From: Streptomyces olivaceus
GTDB taxonomy: Bacteria > Actinomycetota > Actinomycetes > Streptomycetales > Streptomycetaceae
Direction of reading: 5' to 3'
DNA length: 64,000 nt
NCBI RefSeq assembly: GCF_000721235.1
Contig: NZ_JOFH01000029.1
Location: forward strand, 1-64,000
Below, in pieces: positions 17,025 to 25,601 of the stretch. Both the position numbers and the translations under genes were made by a program. The notes under the pieces are model-generated. The model ran no database searches, was not told where the DNA came from, and was given only the letters and a program-made list of their open reading frames with translations. Each line of letters starts with the position of its first letter. Position 1 is the first letter of the stretch.

Positions 17025-17181
17025 GCGCGCGCACTTCCCCCCACGGAACACTTCCGGGTGCGCATACGACTCCGAGCACCCGTCGGCCGAACCGCCCCTC
17101 ACCTGGTTCGAGCGCCCCCTGTATCACACCGTGCTCAGGGAGAGAATGTAGCGCACGCGGAGGTTGTGTGGTGGCCGCGTG

Positions 17182-18153
17182 TCATTTGTGGACGGACATC
17201 ACAGCCGCGTCGGTGGCCGGAATCCACCCCCCGGCGGGGAACCTGAGCCAGCTCTTTTCGGCCGCGACCTGGGAAGTCGCCAGGCGCAGCACCTCCAGGG
17301 CGGGATGCACCAGCCCCTTTCGCCAGACCAGGGAGACCGGCGACAGCGGCACGGGATCGACGAGCGGACGCACCACGGTGGAGGCCATGGCCGGAAAGCT
17401 CACCACGGCCAGGATCGGGTTGCGCGTCTTGTCCATGATCCGCTGGAACTCCTCCTCTCCGACCGCCAGCGGAAGGGGTGGCGCCACGTCGATGCCCCGT
17501 CCCTCGAACAGGCGATGCGCGAGGTCCGTCCACTCCGGCGTGCGCGGGTTGCCCGCCCCGGCGTACACCGTCTCACCGGCGAGTGCGGAGAGCGGCACCT
17601 CGGTGAGCCGGGCCAGCGGGTGGTCCTCGGGCAGTACGACCGCCATGGGTTCGTAGCGCACCGGCTGGTGGCGGAGCCCGGCCCGCAGCGCGGGGGCGAG
17701 CCCCGCGAACCGGCCGAGGGAGGCGTCGAGGCGGCCCGCGAGGAGTTCGGCGGCGGCGTGGGCCAGCCCGCTCTCGTACCGCGCCATCAGCTCCAGCTCG
17801 GGCGCGAGTTCGCGGGCCCGCTCCAGCACCAGGCGGCCGGTGACCAGTCCCGGGGAGTTGAGGTCGACCAGCAGGGGGCGGGCCTGCCCGAAGGCGGCCA
17901 GGAGGTCGTCCTGCGCCTGGAGGACGCCGCGGGCGTACGGCAGCAGGCGCTCGCCGTCGGCGGTGAGGGTCACCTGCCGGGTGGTCCGGAGGAACAACTC
18001 CGCGCCCAGTTCCCGCTCCAGGCGCCGCACGTCCCGGCTGAGCGCCTGCTGAGCGACGTACAGCCGGGCGGCGGCGCGGGTGAAGTGCAGGTCCTCGGCG
18101 ACGGTGACGAAGGCGCGCAGGAGGCGGGGGTCGAGGTGGGCAGGCGCGGGCAT
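17182..18153 (-). CDS. LysR-family transcriptional regulator
   Basis: A 323-residue LTTR with the N-terminal helix-turn-helix DPRLLRAFVTVAEDLHFTRAAARLYVAQQALSRDVRRLE and a type-2 periplasmic-binding effector domain with HPLARL and the domain hinge. The ATG at 18153 is divergent from the MFS gene starting at 18237. LTTRs usually control such a divergent neighbour, so the MFS exporter is the likely target. No clear T-n11-A palindrome was singled out in the 83-base gap. The effector is unknown. Confidence 0.9.
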   Translation of the reverse strand: MPAPAHLDPRLLRAFVTVAEDLHFTRAAARLYVAQQALSRDVRRLERELGAELFLRTTRQVTLTADGERLLPYARGVLQAQDDLLAAFGQARPLLVDLNSPGLVTGRLVLERARELAPELELMARYESGLAHAAAELLAGRLDASLGRFAGLAPALRAGLRHQPVRYEPMAVVLPEDHPLARLTEVPLSALAGETVYAGAGNPRTPEWTDLAHRLFEGRGIDVAPPLPLAVGEEEFQRIMDKTRNPILAVVSFPAMASTVVRPLVDPVPLSPVSLVWRKGLVHPALEVLRLATSQVAAEKSWLRFPAGGWIPATDAAVMSVHK

Positions 18154-18236
18154 CCGGCGAACTTACAACGCAGGTGTGTGAATGGCGAGGGAGCAGGTGT
18201 TGGACCCCTCGGCCGCTGCGGGAGGACGGTGAACGC

Positions 18237-19655
18237 ATGCCGCAACCGATTCCCGCCCACTCCTCCCGCACCCCCAGCCGCTCCGCCCTCTCTGCTCCCT
18301 CCCGCCCCTCCCTGCCCTTCCGTCCCTCCCGGCCCTTGCCGACCCATGCGACGTCCACCCCGGCGCACACCCCGGTCCTCACCGTCACCGCCGACGCCCT
18401 GGTCGTCGCCGACTTCGGCCCCCGCACCCGGCGCCCGCGTCGGCCGCCCGGCCCGTACCGGCGGCTGCTCGCCACGCCCGGCGCGCGGGCGTTCACGGCA
18501 GGGAACCTCCTGGCCCGGCTCCCGGCGGGCATGTTCAGCGTCAGCGCGGTGGTGATGATCGCCGGCACCCGCGGCTCGTACGCCCTCGCGGGTGCCGTCA
18601 CCGCCACCGGGCTGGCGGCGACGGCGCTGGCCGCTCCGTGGACCGCGCGGCTCGTGGACCGGTACGGCCAGGCCAGAGCGGCGCTGCCCGCCACCCTGGT
18701 CGCCGCCCTGGGCTCGCTCGCGCTGCTGCTGTGCGTGCGCTGGGACGCGCCCGCCTGGACCCTCTTCGCCGCGTACGCCGCCACCGCGACGACGCCCAAC
18801 ACCGGCGGCATGGCCCGCGCCCGCTGGGCGCACCTGCTGAAGGGCGACTCGGGGGCGCTGCACACCGCGAACTCCTTCGAGCAGGCCATGGACGAGCTCT
18901 GCTTCATGCTCGGGCCGGTCCTCGCGGCGTTCCTGTGCACGGGGCTGTTCCCAGAGGCGGGCACGCTCGTCGCCGTGGTGCTGCTGGTGACCGGCATGCT
19001 GCTGTTCACCGCGCAGCGCTCGACCGAGCCGCCGGCCCGGCCCCGGCCGAACGCGAAGGCACCTCTCAGGACTCCCGGCATCCCGGCGCTGCTGGTGGTG
19101 TGCCTGGCGACGGGCGGCGTGTTCGGTGCCACGGAGGTCGTCACGATCGCGTTCGCGGACGCACAGGGACACCGCGCGGTGGCCGGTGCGGTCCTCGCCC
19201 TCCAGGCGGCGGGTTCGTGTGCGGCGGGACTGCTGTACGGCGCGCTGAAGCCGGCCGGCCCGGCCGCCCGGCGACTGCCGTGGTGTGTCGCGGCGATGGC
19301 GGCCCTGCTGACGCTGCCCCTGCTCGCGGCGTCCCTCAGCGGCTCGCTGCCGCTGCTGGCGCTCACCCTGCTGGTCGCCGGGATGGCGACGGCCCCGACG
19401 ATGGTGACCACGATGACGCTGGTCCAGCAGCGCACCCCGCGGGACCGGCTGAACGAGGGGATGACCCTGGCGGTGACCGGCCTGCTCGGCGGCATCGCCT
19501 GCGGCAGCGCGGCGGGCGGCTGGACCGTGGAGCACGTTTCCCCCGCGGCGGCCTACGCCATCCCGGTCACGGCGGCCGCGACAGCTCTGCTCCTCGCCCT
19601 GCCTTCCCCGCGGACGCCCCGGCACAGCCTCCGGGACGCCGCTCACCGGCACTGA
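18237..19655 (+). CDS. MFS transporter, probable drug/metabolite efflux
   Basis: A 472-residue protein with a roughly 65-residue Ser/Pro/Arg-rich N-terminal extension. About 12 hydrophobic segments start at FTAGNLLARLPAGMFSVSAV, and the repeat half begins at GIPALLVVCLATGGVFGATE. It resembles actinobacterial MFS efflux proteins. The ATG at 18237 has CGGGAGG 11 bases upstream; an earlier in-frame ATG (18174) would sit close to the LysR gene. The substrate is unknown. It is divergent from, and probably controlled by, the LysR protein. Confidence 0.85.
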   Translation: MPQPIPAHSSRTPSRSALSAPSRPSLPFRPSRPLPTHATSTPAHTPVLTVTADALVVADFGPRTRRPRRPPGPYRRLLATPGARAFTAGNLLARLPAGMFSVSAVVMIAGTRGSYALAGAVTATGLAATALAAPWTARLVDRYGQARAALPATLVAALGSLALLLCVRWDAPAWTLFAAYAATATTPNTGGMARARWAHLLKGDSGALHTANSFEQAMDELCFMLGPVLAAFLCTGLFPEAGTLVAVVLLVTGMLLFTAQRSTEPPARPRPNAKAPLRTPGIPALLVVCLATGGVFGATEVVTIAFADAQGHRAVAGAVLALQAAGSCAAGLLYGALKPAGPAARRLPWCVAAMAALLTLPLLAASLSGSLPLLALTLLVAGMATAPTMVTTMTLVQQRTPRDRLNEGMTLAVTGLLGGIACGSAAGGWTVEHVSPAAAYAIPVTAAATALLLALPSPRTPRHSLRDAAHRH

Positions 19656-19778
19656 CCGGCACGGACCGCCCGGCGGACACGCACGCAGACCCCTTGGCGC
19701 GGCGGGCCTGGGGGTCCGGGCCTCCGGGGGTGCGGGTGGCGCAGCCCCCGCCTCGCGCGGCGCAGCCGCACAAAAACA

Positions 19779-19826
19779 TCGAGGGCGACGTGGCTCGCGC
19801 TGTACGCGAGCACACGTCGCCCTCGA
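19779..19826. terminator. Strong terminator after ssrA, shared with the MFS gene
   Basis: A 14-bp perfect stem (19779-19792 with 19813-19826) is extended by GCTCGCG/CGCGAGC (19793-19799 with 19805-19811) and closed by a short loop. In the leftward direction it is followed by ATGTTTTTG, a T-run, so it is a true intrinsic terminator for tmRNA. It also stops rightward MFS transcripts. Confidence 0.9.
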
Positions 19827-19830
19827 CCTC

Positions 19831-20228
19831 GTGGAGATGGCGGGAATCGAACCCGCGTCCAACGGTGCGGAATCAGGGCTTCTCCGTGTGCAGTCCGCTT
19901 CGATTTTCTCAGCCCCGGAGATCACGCGGACAAGTCTCCGACGGGCTCAGTCACTGTTTGGTTTCCCTCTTCACCCCGTGACCGGGATCAAGGTTTAGTC
20001 CCCTAGCTGATGCCAGGATCCGGGTCGGGAACAGCCCCGGGCTGACACTCCCGTAGTAGGAGGCTCGCTCTGCTACCTGAGATCAGGCAGCGAGGGCGAA
20101 GGCCTGCTGGGAGGAATCGCGCTTGGTGTTGGCGATTATTTTTTTCGGCCTGTGGTTTACGAGATCATGGCCGCTTCCTCGACACGCTTCCCCTGCTTCG
20201 ACAGCCGCTGTCGAAACCGATCATCCCC
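19831..20228 (-). ncRNA. ssrA: tmRNA (trans-translation RNA)
   Basis: The transcript begins GGGGAUGAUCGGUUUCGACA (20228 leftward). Its first seven bases pair with CAUCUCC at the 3' end, next to the T-arm GGUUCGAUUCC. CCA is not fully encoded. The tag reading frame is at 20083-20133 and reads ANTKRDSSQQAFALAA followed by TGA. That is a typical actinobacterial degradation tag. The RNA rescues stalled ribosomes together with SmpB, encoded just upstream in the same direction. Confidence 0.97.
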
Positions 20229-20345
20229 ATGTTGATTTTTCAAACCCTCCGAGGAGGGTGCCTGCGCCTGCTGTGAGGCACAGGTGCCATCGTACGTGAC
20301 CAACGCACGGACGTGCCAGCCTGTTCCCGCGGCCCGGCGCTCGGC

Positions 20346-20825
20346 TCAGGCCCGCTGCTTGCGGCGGATCGCGGAGATCGTCCGCTCCGCCTCGCGGCGG
20401 TCCTGCTTCTCCCTGAGCGTCTGGCGCTTGTCGTACTCCTTCTTGCCGCGCGCCAGCGCGATCTCGATCTTGGCTCGGCCGTCCTTGAAGTACAGGGCCA
20501 GCGGCACGATCGTGTGCCCGGTCTCCTGGGACTTCGCCTCCAGCTTGTCGATCTCCACGCGGTGCAGCAGCAGCTTCCGCTTGCGCCGGGCGCTGTGGTT
20601 GGTCCAGGTCCCCTGGCTGTACTCCGGCACGTGCACGTTGTGCAGCCACGCCTCGTGCCCGTCAAGCTGCACGAAGCCGTCGGCCAGCGACGCCCGCCCC
20701 TGGCGCAGCGACTTCACCTCGGTCCCGGACAGGACGAGACCCGCCTCGTAGGTGTCGAGGATCTGGTAGTCGTGCCGCGCCTTCTTGTTCTGCGCGATCA
20801 GCTTGCGCCCTTTTTCCTTAGCCAT
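20346..20825 (-). CDS. smpB: SsrA-binding protein SmpB
   Basis: A 159-residue tmRNA partner starting [20 protein letters not shown]. It contains the conserved [26 protein letters not shown] and the basic C-terminal tail [21 protein letters not shown]. It places tmRNA in the ribosomal A site. An in-frame ATG four codons upstream (20837) is possible; neither start has a good ribosome-binding site. MAKEKGR is the usual start. It is adjacent to ssrA in the same orientation. A small hairpin (20244-20259) sits between the two. Confidence 0.96.
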   Translation of the reverse strand: MAKEKGRKLIAQNKKARHDYQILDTYEAGLVLSGTEVKSLRQGRASLADGFVQLDGHEAWLHNVHVPEYSQGTWTNHSARRKRKLLLHRVEIDKLEAKSQETGHTIVPLALYFKDGRAKIEIALARGKKEYDKRQTLREKQDRREAERTISAIRRKQRA

Positions 20826-20903
20826 AGTGCGGTCCATTTTGGCACTACGGAGGGGTCCCGCGGAAAGCCGATTACGCGTACCGCGTGCCCGCGCCGACGC
20901 CCC

Positions 20904-22085
20904 CTAGCGTCCCAGTCCGCTCAGGACCGTCCGCGCCCGCTCCAGGGTGGCCGGGTCCGCCGGGTCGACCTCCAGGTCCGGCGTGATGCCCTTGCCGTCG
21001 ACGCCGCGGCCGGAGGGCGTGCGGTAGTGGCCGACGGTCAGCTCGGCCACCGAGCCGCCGGGCAGCGTGCTCGGCATCTGGACCGAGCCCTTGCCGAAGG
21101 TGCGGGAGCCCAGGACCACCGCCCGGCCCCGGTCCTGGAGGGCACCGGTGAGCAGCTCGGCCGCGCTCATCGTGCCGCCGTCGACGAGCGCGACCAGGGG
21201 TCTGGCGGTGTCGCCGCCGGATGCGGCGTGCAGGGCCCGCTGGTCGCCGTCGACGTCGTACGTGGCGACCAGGCCGCCGTCGAGGAAGGCGGAGGCGGCC
21301 GTGACCGCCTCGGTGACCAGGCCGCCGGAGTTGCCGCGCAGGTCGAGGACGACGCCGGTGCCGGACGGCACCCGCGCGGCGGCCTCGCGCACCCGCGCGC
21401 CGACGCCCTTGGTGAAGGAGGCGACCCGGACGACGGTGACGCCGTCGGCGAGCGTGCGCACGGTCACGGAGTCCGCGGAGAGCCTGGCCCGGCGCACGGT
21501 CTCGGTCCACGCGCGCGTGCCGCGCTCCAGGCCGAGCCGGACGGCGGTGCCGGCGGGCGCGGACTCGGCGTCGCCGCGCAGTATGGAGACGACCTCGGTG
21601 ACGGGCCGCCCGTCGACCTCCTCGCCGTCGACGCTGCGCAGCCGGTCGCCCTCGCGGATCCCGGCGTCGGCGGCCGGTGAGCCGGAACGCACCTCGGTCA
21701 CCTCGATACCGCCGTCGCGCTCGCGGCGGGCGGAGATCCCGACGCCGGTGTACCGGCCGTCGAGGGCGTCCTCCAACTCCTCGTACTCGCCCCTGGAGTA
21801 GACGGCGCCCCACCGGTCGCCGCTGCGGCTGACGGCGCGCTCGGCGGCCTCCATCGGGGACTTGCCGTCGGCCATCGCCCGGGCGGCGGCCCGGGCCACG
21901 TCCTCGTGCCGGTCCGGGTCACCGGCCGGAGCGGCCGAACGGACCGGTTCCGGCTCGGACTTGCGGTCGGTCCCGGAGAACGATCCCGTGGCCGCGCCCG
22001 TGGCAAGGACGCTCGCGAACACCAAGGTCAGGGCGGCCCCGTGGCGTACGCGGCGGGGCTGACAGAACGGGTCACGGCCTGACAT
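20904..22085 (-). CDS. S41 C-terminal processing protease, PDZ-containing
   Basis: A 393-residue secreted or membrane-anchored protease. The N-terminal hydrophobic segment is GAALTLVFASVLATGAATG. The linker helix is followed by a PDZ domain (YTGVGISARRERDGGIEVTEVRSGSPAADAGIREGDRL). The S41 core has VVLDLRGNSGGLV and the catalytic Ser in DGGTMSAAELL, with Lys in RTFGKGSVQ. This is the Ser/Lys dyad of CtpA/CtpB-type enzymes that trim envelope proteins. The start was taken at ATG 22085; the open frame runs 24 codons more. It lies downstream of ftsEX, separated by a terminator. Confidence 0.92.
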   Translation of the reverse strand: MSGRDPFCQPRRVRHGAALTLVFASVLATGAATGSFSGTDRKSEPEPVRSAAPAGDPDRHEDVARAAARAMADGKSPMEAAERAVSRSGDRWGAVYSRGEYEELEDALDGRYTGVGISARRERDGGIEVTEVRSGSPAADAGIREGDRLRSVDGEEVDGRPVTEVVSILRGDAESAPAGTAVRLGLERGTRAWTETVRRARLSADSVTVRTLADGVTVVRVASFTKGVGARVREAAARVPSGTGVVLDLRGNSGGLVTEAVTAASAFLDGGLVATYDVDGDQRALHAASGGDTARPLVALVDGGTMSAAELLTGALQDRGRAVVLGSRTFGKGSVQMPSTLPGGSVAELTVGHYRTPSGRGVDGKGITPDLEVDPADPATLERARTVLSGLGR

Positions 22086-22106
22086 GCCGGTGAGTCTAGG
22101 ACAACG

Positions 22107-22146
22107 CAAGGGGGCCGGACGGTCGCTTGACCGTTCGGCCCCCTTG
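22107..22146 (-). terminator. ftsEX terminator
   Basis: Arms 22107-22124 and 22129-22146 pair over 18 bp with one mismatch around a GCTT loop, eight bases past the ftsX stop codon. Confidence 0.85.
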
Positions 22147-22153
22147 GTATGTG

Positions 22154-23071
22154 TCACACCTTCAGGTACTTGCGCAACGCGAAGAACGCCGCCAACGCGG
22201 GCATCAGCAGACTCGTGGCCAGGATGAGCGGCAGCTTCGTCAAGACGGCGTCCCAGCCGATGAAGTTGATCAGGTTCAACTTCTCGGACAGGGCGAGTCC
22301 GTGGTCGATGATGAAGTATCTGGCGACCACAAGGAAGCCGCAGGCGACACCACCGCCGATGAGCCCGGCGACGGCCGCCTCCATGATGAACGGCGCCTGG
22401 ATGTAGAAGCCGGAGGCGCCGACCAGGCGCATGATGCCGGTCTCGCGCCGCCGGCTGAACGCCGAGACGCGCACCGTGTTGACGATCAGCATCAGGGCGA
22501 CGACCAGCATGAGCGCCATCACCGCGCGGGCGGCCCAGTTCATGCCGTTGAGGAGCCCGAAGAGGTTGTCCAGGATGCCCTTCTGGTCCTGCACGGACTG
22601 CACGCCCTCGCGGCCGTCGAAGGCGGTCGCGATGACCTGGTACTTCTCCGGGTCCGTCAGCTTGATCCGGTACGACTCCTGCATCTGGTCCGGCGTGAGG
22701 GAGCTGGCCAGCGGCGAGTCGCCGAACTGCTCCTTGTAGTGCTTGTACGCCTCGTCCTGCGACTCGTACGTGACCTTGTCGACGACGGCCATCTCGTCGA
22801 GGTCCGACATGACCTGCTTCTTCTGGTCCGCGGTCACCGCGCCCTTGGCGCAGTTGGGGTCGGACTCCGCGTCGCTCTTGTTGCAGAGGAAGACCGACAC
22901 GTTGACCTTGTCGTACCAGTAGCCCTTCATGGTGTTGACCTGGTCGCTCATCAGCAGCGAACCACCGAACAGGGCCAGGGACAGGGCGACCGAGACGATG
23001 ACCGCGAAGGTCATCGTCAGATTGCGGCGAAGACCGACACCGATCTCCGAGACTACGAACTGGGCGCGCAT
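22154..23071 (-). CDS. ftsX: Cell-division ABC permease FtsX
   Basis: A 305-residue four-helix protein. It has an N-terminal cytoplasmic stretch (MRAQFVVSEIGVGLRRNLTM), helix 1 and a roughly 140-residue extracytoplasmic domain holding two cysteines (FLCNK and PNCAKG). Three C-terminal helices follow with the MacB/FtsX fold (SAFSRRRETGIMRLVGASGFYIQAPFIMEA). FtsX with FtsE activates peptidoglycan hydrolases during growth and division. In mycobacteria the external domain binds RipC. It is co-transcribed with ftsE, 42 bases apart. Confidence 0.96.
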   Translation of the reverse strand: MRAQFVVSEIGVGLRRNLTMTFAVIVSVALSLALFGGSLLMSDQVNTMKGYWYDKVNVSVFLCNKSDAESDPNCAKGAVTADQKKQVMSDLDEMAVVDKVTYESQDEAYKHYKEQFGDSPLASSLTPDQMQESYRIKLTDPEKYQVIATAFDGREGVQSVQDQKGILDNLFGLLNGMNWAARAVMALMLVVALMLIVNTVRVSAFSRRRETGIMRLVGASGFYIQAPFIMEAAVAGLIGGGVACGFLVVARYFIIDHGLALSEKLNLINFIGWDAVLTKLPLILATSLLMPALAAFFALRKYLKV

Positions 23072-23113
23072 GGGCGTCTCGTTAAGCCTTTCGTTCCTCG
23101 TCGTCGCTGCTCG

Positions 23114-23803
23114 TCAGTGCTGGTAGCCGTAGACACCGCGGGTCTGGTCGCGGACGAGGCGGCCCTTTTCCAGCTCGATGACGCGCTTGCGCATCTGGTC
23201 CACGATGTTCTGGTCGTGGGTGGCCATGATCACGGTGGTGCCCGTCCGGTTGATGCGGTCGAGCAGCTTCATGATGCCGACGGAGGTCTGCGGGTCGAGG
23301 TTGCCGGTGGGCTCGTCGGCGATCAGCAGCTTGGGCCGGTTGACGAAGGCGCGCGCGATGGCGACGCGCTGCTGCTCACCGCCGGACAGCTCACCGGGCC
23401 TGCGGTCCTCCTTGCCGCCGAGTCCGACGAGGTCGAGCACCTGGGGCACGGACTTGCGGATCTCGCCGCGGGACTTGCCGATGACCTCCTGGGCGAAGGC
23501 GACGTTCTCGCCGACCGTCTTGTTCGGCAGCAGGCGGAAGTCCTGGAACACCGTCCCCAGCTGGCGCCGCATCTGCGGCACCTTCCAGTTGGACAGGCGG
23601 GCGAGGTCCTTGCCCAGGACGTGCACCTGCCCGTGGGTGCAGCGCTCCTCGCGCAGGATCAGCCGCAGGAAGGTGGACTTTCCGGAGCCGGAGGATCCCA
23701 CGAGGAAGACGAACTCGCCCTTCTCGAGCTCCAGGGAGACATCCCTGAGTGCGGGGTGGCTCTGTTTGGGGTAGACCTTGGAGACGTTGTCGAATCGGAT
23801 CAC
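23114..23803 (-). CDS. ftsE: Cell-division ABC ATPase FtsE
   Basis: A 229-residue ATPase with Walker [15 protein letters not shown], the Q-loop [11 protein letters not shown] signature [14 protein letters not shown], Walker [13 protein letters not shown] and the H-loop MATHD. It forms the FtsEX complex with the next gene. The ATG at 23803 lies opposite the start of a small rightward gene at 24019. Confidence 0.97.
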   Translation of the reverse strand: MIRFDNVSKVYPKQSHPALRDVSLELEKGEFVFLVGSSGSGKSTFLRLILREERCTHGQVHVLGKDLARLSNWKVPQMRRQLGTVFQDFRLLPNKTVGENVAFAQEVIGKSRGEIRKSVPQVLDLVGLGGKEDRRPGELSGGEQQRVAIARAFVNRPKLLIADEPTGNLDPQTSVGIMKLLDRINRTGTTVIMATHDQNIVDQMRKRVIELEKGRLVRDQTRGVYGYQH

Positions 23804-24018
23804 GGATGCACCACGGGTCGCCGGGGGTAGATGTGCGTGACCATACGCGAACCGGGGAGCCGACCGCAGTCACCGGTCGGGGTTGCGCATCAGTTGCGCG
23901 TTTTGTCCCCGCCTGGAGGGCGAGCGGGGCCCCACGGAACCTGGCACAGTGGAAGGGGGAACGTTCGCGTCGCCGCGGGCGTTGTTCATACGGAGCCGGT
24001 GGCAAGGAGGGCGAGCGC

Positions 24019-24210
24019 ATGACGTACGACCGGTTGGTGTGCGCGAACTGTGCGGCGCCCGTCAGTGAGGGCCGGTGCCCGGTGTGCCGGGCGAACCGCG
24101 AGCGGATGCAGCAGGAGAGCTTCTTCGCCGGGCTGAATCCCGTGACGCTGGTCGCCCTGCTCGCGATGCTGGTCGCCGCGGTGGCCCTGCTGGCCCACCA
24201 GACCGCCTGA
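24019..24210 (+). CDS. Small zinc-ribbon, single-helix membrane protein
   Basis: 63 residues from an ATG with AAGGAGG nine bases upstream. Four cysteines (VCANCAAP and RCPVCRAN, two CxxC pairs) form a probable zinc ribbon. A C-terminal transmembrane helix follows (FAGLNPVTLVALLAMLVAAVALL). The function is unknown. It is divergent from ftsE with 215 bases between, and it converges on the LAETG gene at a shared terminator. The strong ribosome-binding site supports expression. Confidence 0.8.
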   Translation: MTYDRLVCANCAAPVSEGRCPVCRANRERMQQESFFAGLNPVTLVALLAMLVAAVALLAHQTA

Positions 24211-24310
24211 GGGCACCGGAAGCACCCACGAGACCGCCCGAGGGGCGGGAAGCGGCCTCCAGGGGCGCGGAGACGTGCCGTACGCGGCCGCCGAGGACGC
24301 CGAGGACACG

Positions 24311-24344
24311 GAGAGGGCCCGGAGCAGTCGCTCCGGGCCCTCTC
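24311..24344. terminator. Bidirectional terminator
   Basis: Perfect 15-bp stem GAGAGGGCCCGGAGC with its complement, loop AGTC, between convergent genes ending at 24210 and 24379. Confidence 0.88.
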
Positions 24345-24378
24345 GCTGCGTGCGCCGTGCGTACGCGGACGACTACCG

Positions 24379-25269
24379 TCAGGCAGCAGCCTGGCCGCGG
24401 CCGTTCATCATGCGCGGCAGCAGGCGGAAGCCGATGCCACCGGCGATCATCGTGGCGGCGCCGACCAGCAGGAACGTGGTCTCCGCGGCGCCGGTCTCGG
24501 CCAGCTCGTCACCGTTGCCCTGGGCGGCGGTGTCGGAGGCCGGGGCCTCTTCGCCGGTGTCGGTCAGGGCCGAGGAGCCCTCGTCCTGGGTGACGTTGTC
24601 GTTGCTGCCACCGTCGGGGGTGGTACCGCCGTCGCCGCCACCGGCGTTGCCGCCGCCGTTGCCGCCGTTGCCGTTACCGCCGGCGTTGCCGCTGCCGCCG
24701 TTGTCACCGGACCCGCCGTTGTCACCGGACCCGCCGTTGTCGCCGGACCCGCCGTTGTCACCGGACCCGCCGTTGTCACCGGAGCCGCCGTTGTCGCCGG
24801 AACCGCCGTCGCCGTTGCCACCGTTGTCACCGGAACCGCCGTTGTCGCCGGAACCGCCGTCGCCGTTGCCACCGTTGTCGCCGGAGCCGCCGTTGTCGCC
24901 GCCCTCGGACGTGCCCTCGGAGGCGCCGACCGAGGTGCCCTCGGACGTACCTTCAGAGGTGCCTTCGGAGGTGCCCTCGGACGTACCTTCCGAAGTACCT
25001 TCGGAGGTGCCCTCCGACGTGCCTTCAGAGGTGCCCTCGATCACGCCGGCGATGGAGCCGCCCTCGGTCGTGCCCTCGATCACGCCGGCGATGGAGCCCT
25101 CGGTGTCGCCCTCGGCGCCACCCTGGACGGTCACGCCGGTGCCTTCGTCGCCGACGTTCACGCCGATGTCGAGCGCCGAAGCGGCGCCCGCCGCGGTCAG
25201 GGAGGCGCCGGCGGCGATCACGGCGCCGGCCGCTATGCGCGCGACACGGATGCGCGTCTTCTTCGTCAT
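24379..25269 (-). CDS. Sortase-anchored repetitive surface protein (LAETG)
   Basis: A 296-residue secreted protein. The signal peptide is MTKKTRIRVARIAAGAVIAAG... with an ASA cleavage region near residue 32. Two SIAGVIEGT units come next, then eight EGTS tetrapeptides (about 79-112) and a G/S/D/N-rich region of GGSGDN hexamers (about 123-200). The wall-sorting signal is LAETG at 256-260, a hydrophobic helix and a positive tail RLLPRMMNGRG. LAxTG is the motif used by Streptomyces class E sortases. The middle has no enzymatic fold and is acidic and flexible, probably a stalk or matrix protein. The ATG at 25269 follows GGGGGTAG. Confidence 0.9.
   Translation of the reverse strand: MTKKTRIRVARIAAGAVIAAGASLTAAGAASALDIGVNVGDEGTGVTVQGGAEGDTEGSIAGVIEGTTEGGSIAGVIEGTSEGTSEGTSEGTSEGTSEGTSEGTSEGTSEGTSVGASEGTSEGGDNGGSGDNGGNGDGGSGDNGGSGDNGGNGDGGSGDNGGSGDNGGSGDNGGSGDNGGSGDNGGSGDNGGSGNAGGNGNGGNGGGNAGGGDGGTTPDGGSNDNVTQDEGSSALTDTGEEAPASDTAAQGNGDELAETGAAETTFLLVGAATMIAGGIGFRLLPRMMNGRGQAAA
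24625..25035. repeat. Coding tandem repeats of the LAETG protein
   Basis: Two repeat arrays: 12-base units encoding EGTS (24934-25035) and 15/18-base units encoding GGSGDN and GGNGDG (about 24660-24903). Synonymous positions differ between units, so the repeats are old or selected at the protein level rather than fresh slippage. Confidence 0.85.
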
Positions 25270-25541
25270 GTAGTTGCTACCCCCAGTAGCCGATTGGTCG
25301 GTGAGGCGGCACTCGGGGGCCGTGATCGACGGGGGCGGCTGCAGGTGCTCAAGTCCCCCGGTTCACATGCGCCCCAGAAATACGCATGCCGCGCCTCACC
25401 CTTGCGAAAGTTCAAAGCAACGTCAAGGCCATTGCGTACGCGATGTCCGAGTACGGGACGTATGCCGGACACAAAGGGTGTGAGTGTGATGTAAAACCCA
25501 GACATCACCGGCGGAGCACGCCGGGGAACACGGGCAGAGGA
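25270..25541. other. Promoter region of the LAETG protein gene
   Basis: There is no gene in the 332 bases between the LAETG start and the prfB stop. The interval is less GC-rich than its surroundings (about 25390-25500), which fits a leftward promoter and leader. An imperfect repeat of GTACG/CGTAC words occurs at 25436-25466. No operator could be defined. Confidence 0.45.
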
Positions 25542-25576
25542 AAGGCAACCGCCGCCGTACGGGCGGCAGTTGCCTT
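25542..25576 (-). terminator. prfB terminator
   Basis: AAGGCAACCGCCGCC pairs with GGCGGCAGTTGCCTT (15 bp, one mismatch), 25 bases past the prfB stop codon. Confidence 0.8.
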
Positions 25577-25601
25577 GTCGACAAAGCGGCGTCGTCGCGT
25601 G

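Noticed and set aside
20244..20259. Independent terminator between smpB and ssrA
   Set aside because: The stem ACCCTC/GAGGGT is only six bp and close to the tmRNA 5' end. It may be a processing or promoter-proximal feature but is too weak to call.
24311..24344. CRISPR-like or tRNA-like hairpin
   Set aside because: It is a simple perfect stem between convergent genes with no spacer array or tRNA fold; called a terminator.
24934..25035. Possible CRISPR array in the LAETG gene
   Set aside because: The short repeats are 12-base codon repeats in frame with a secreted protein, with no unique spacers.
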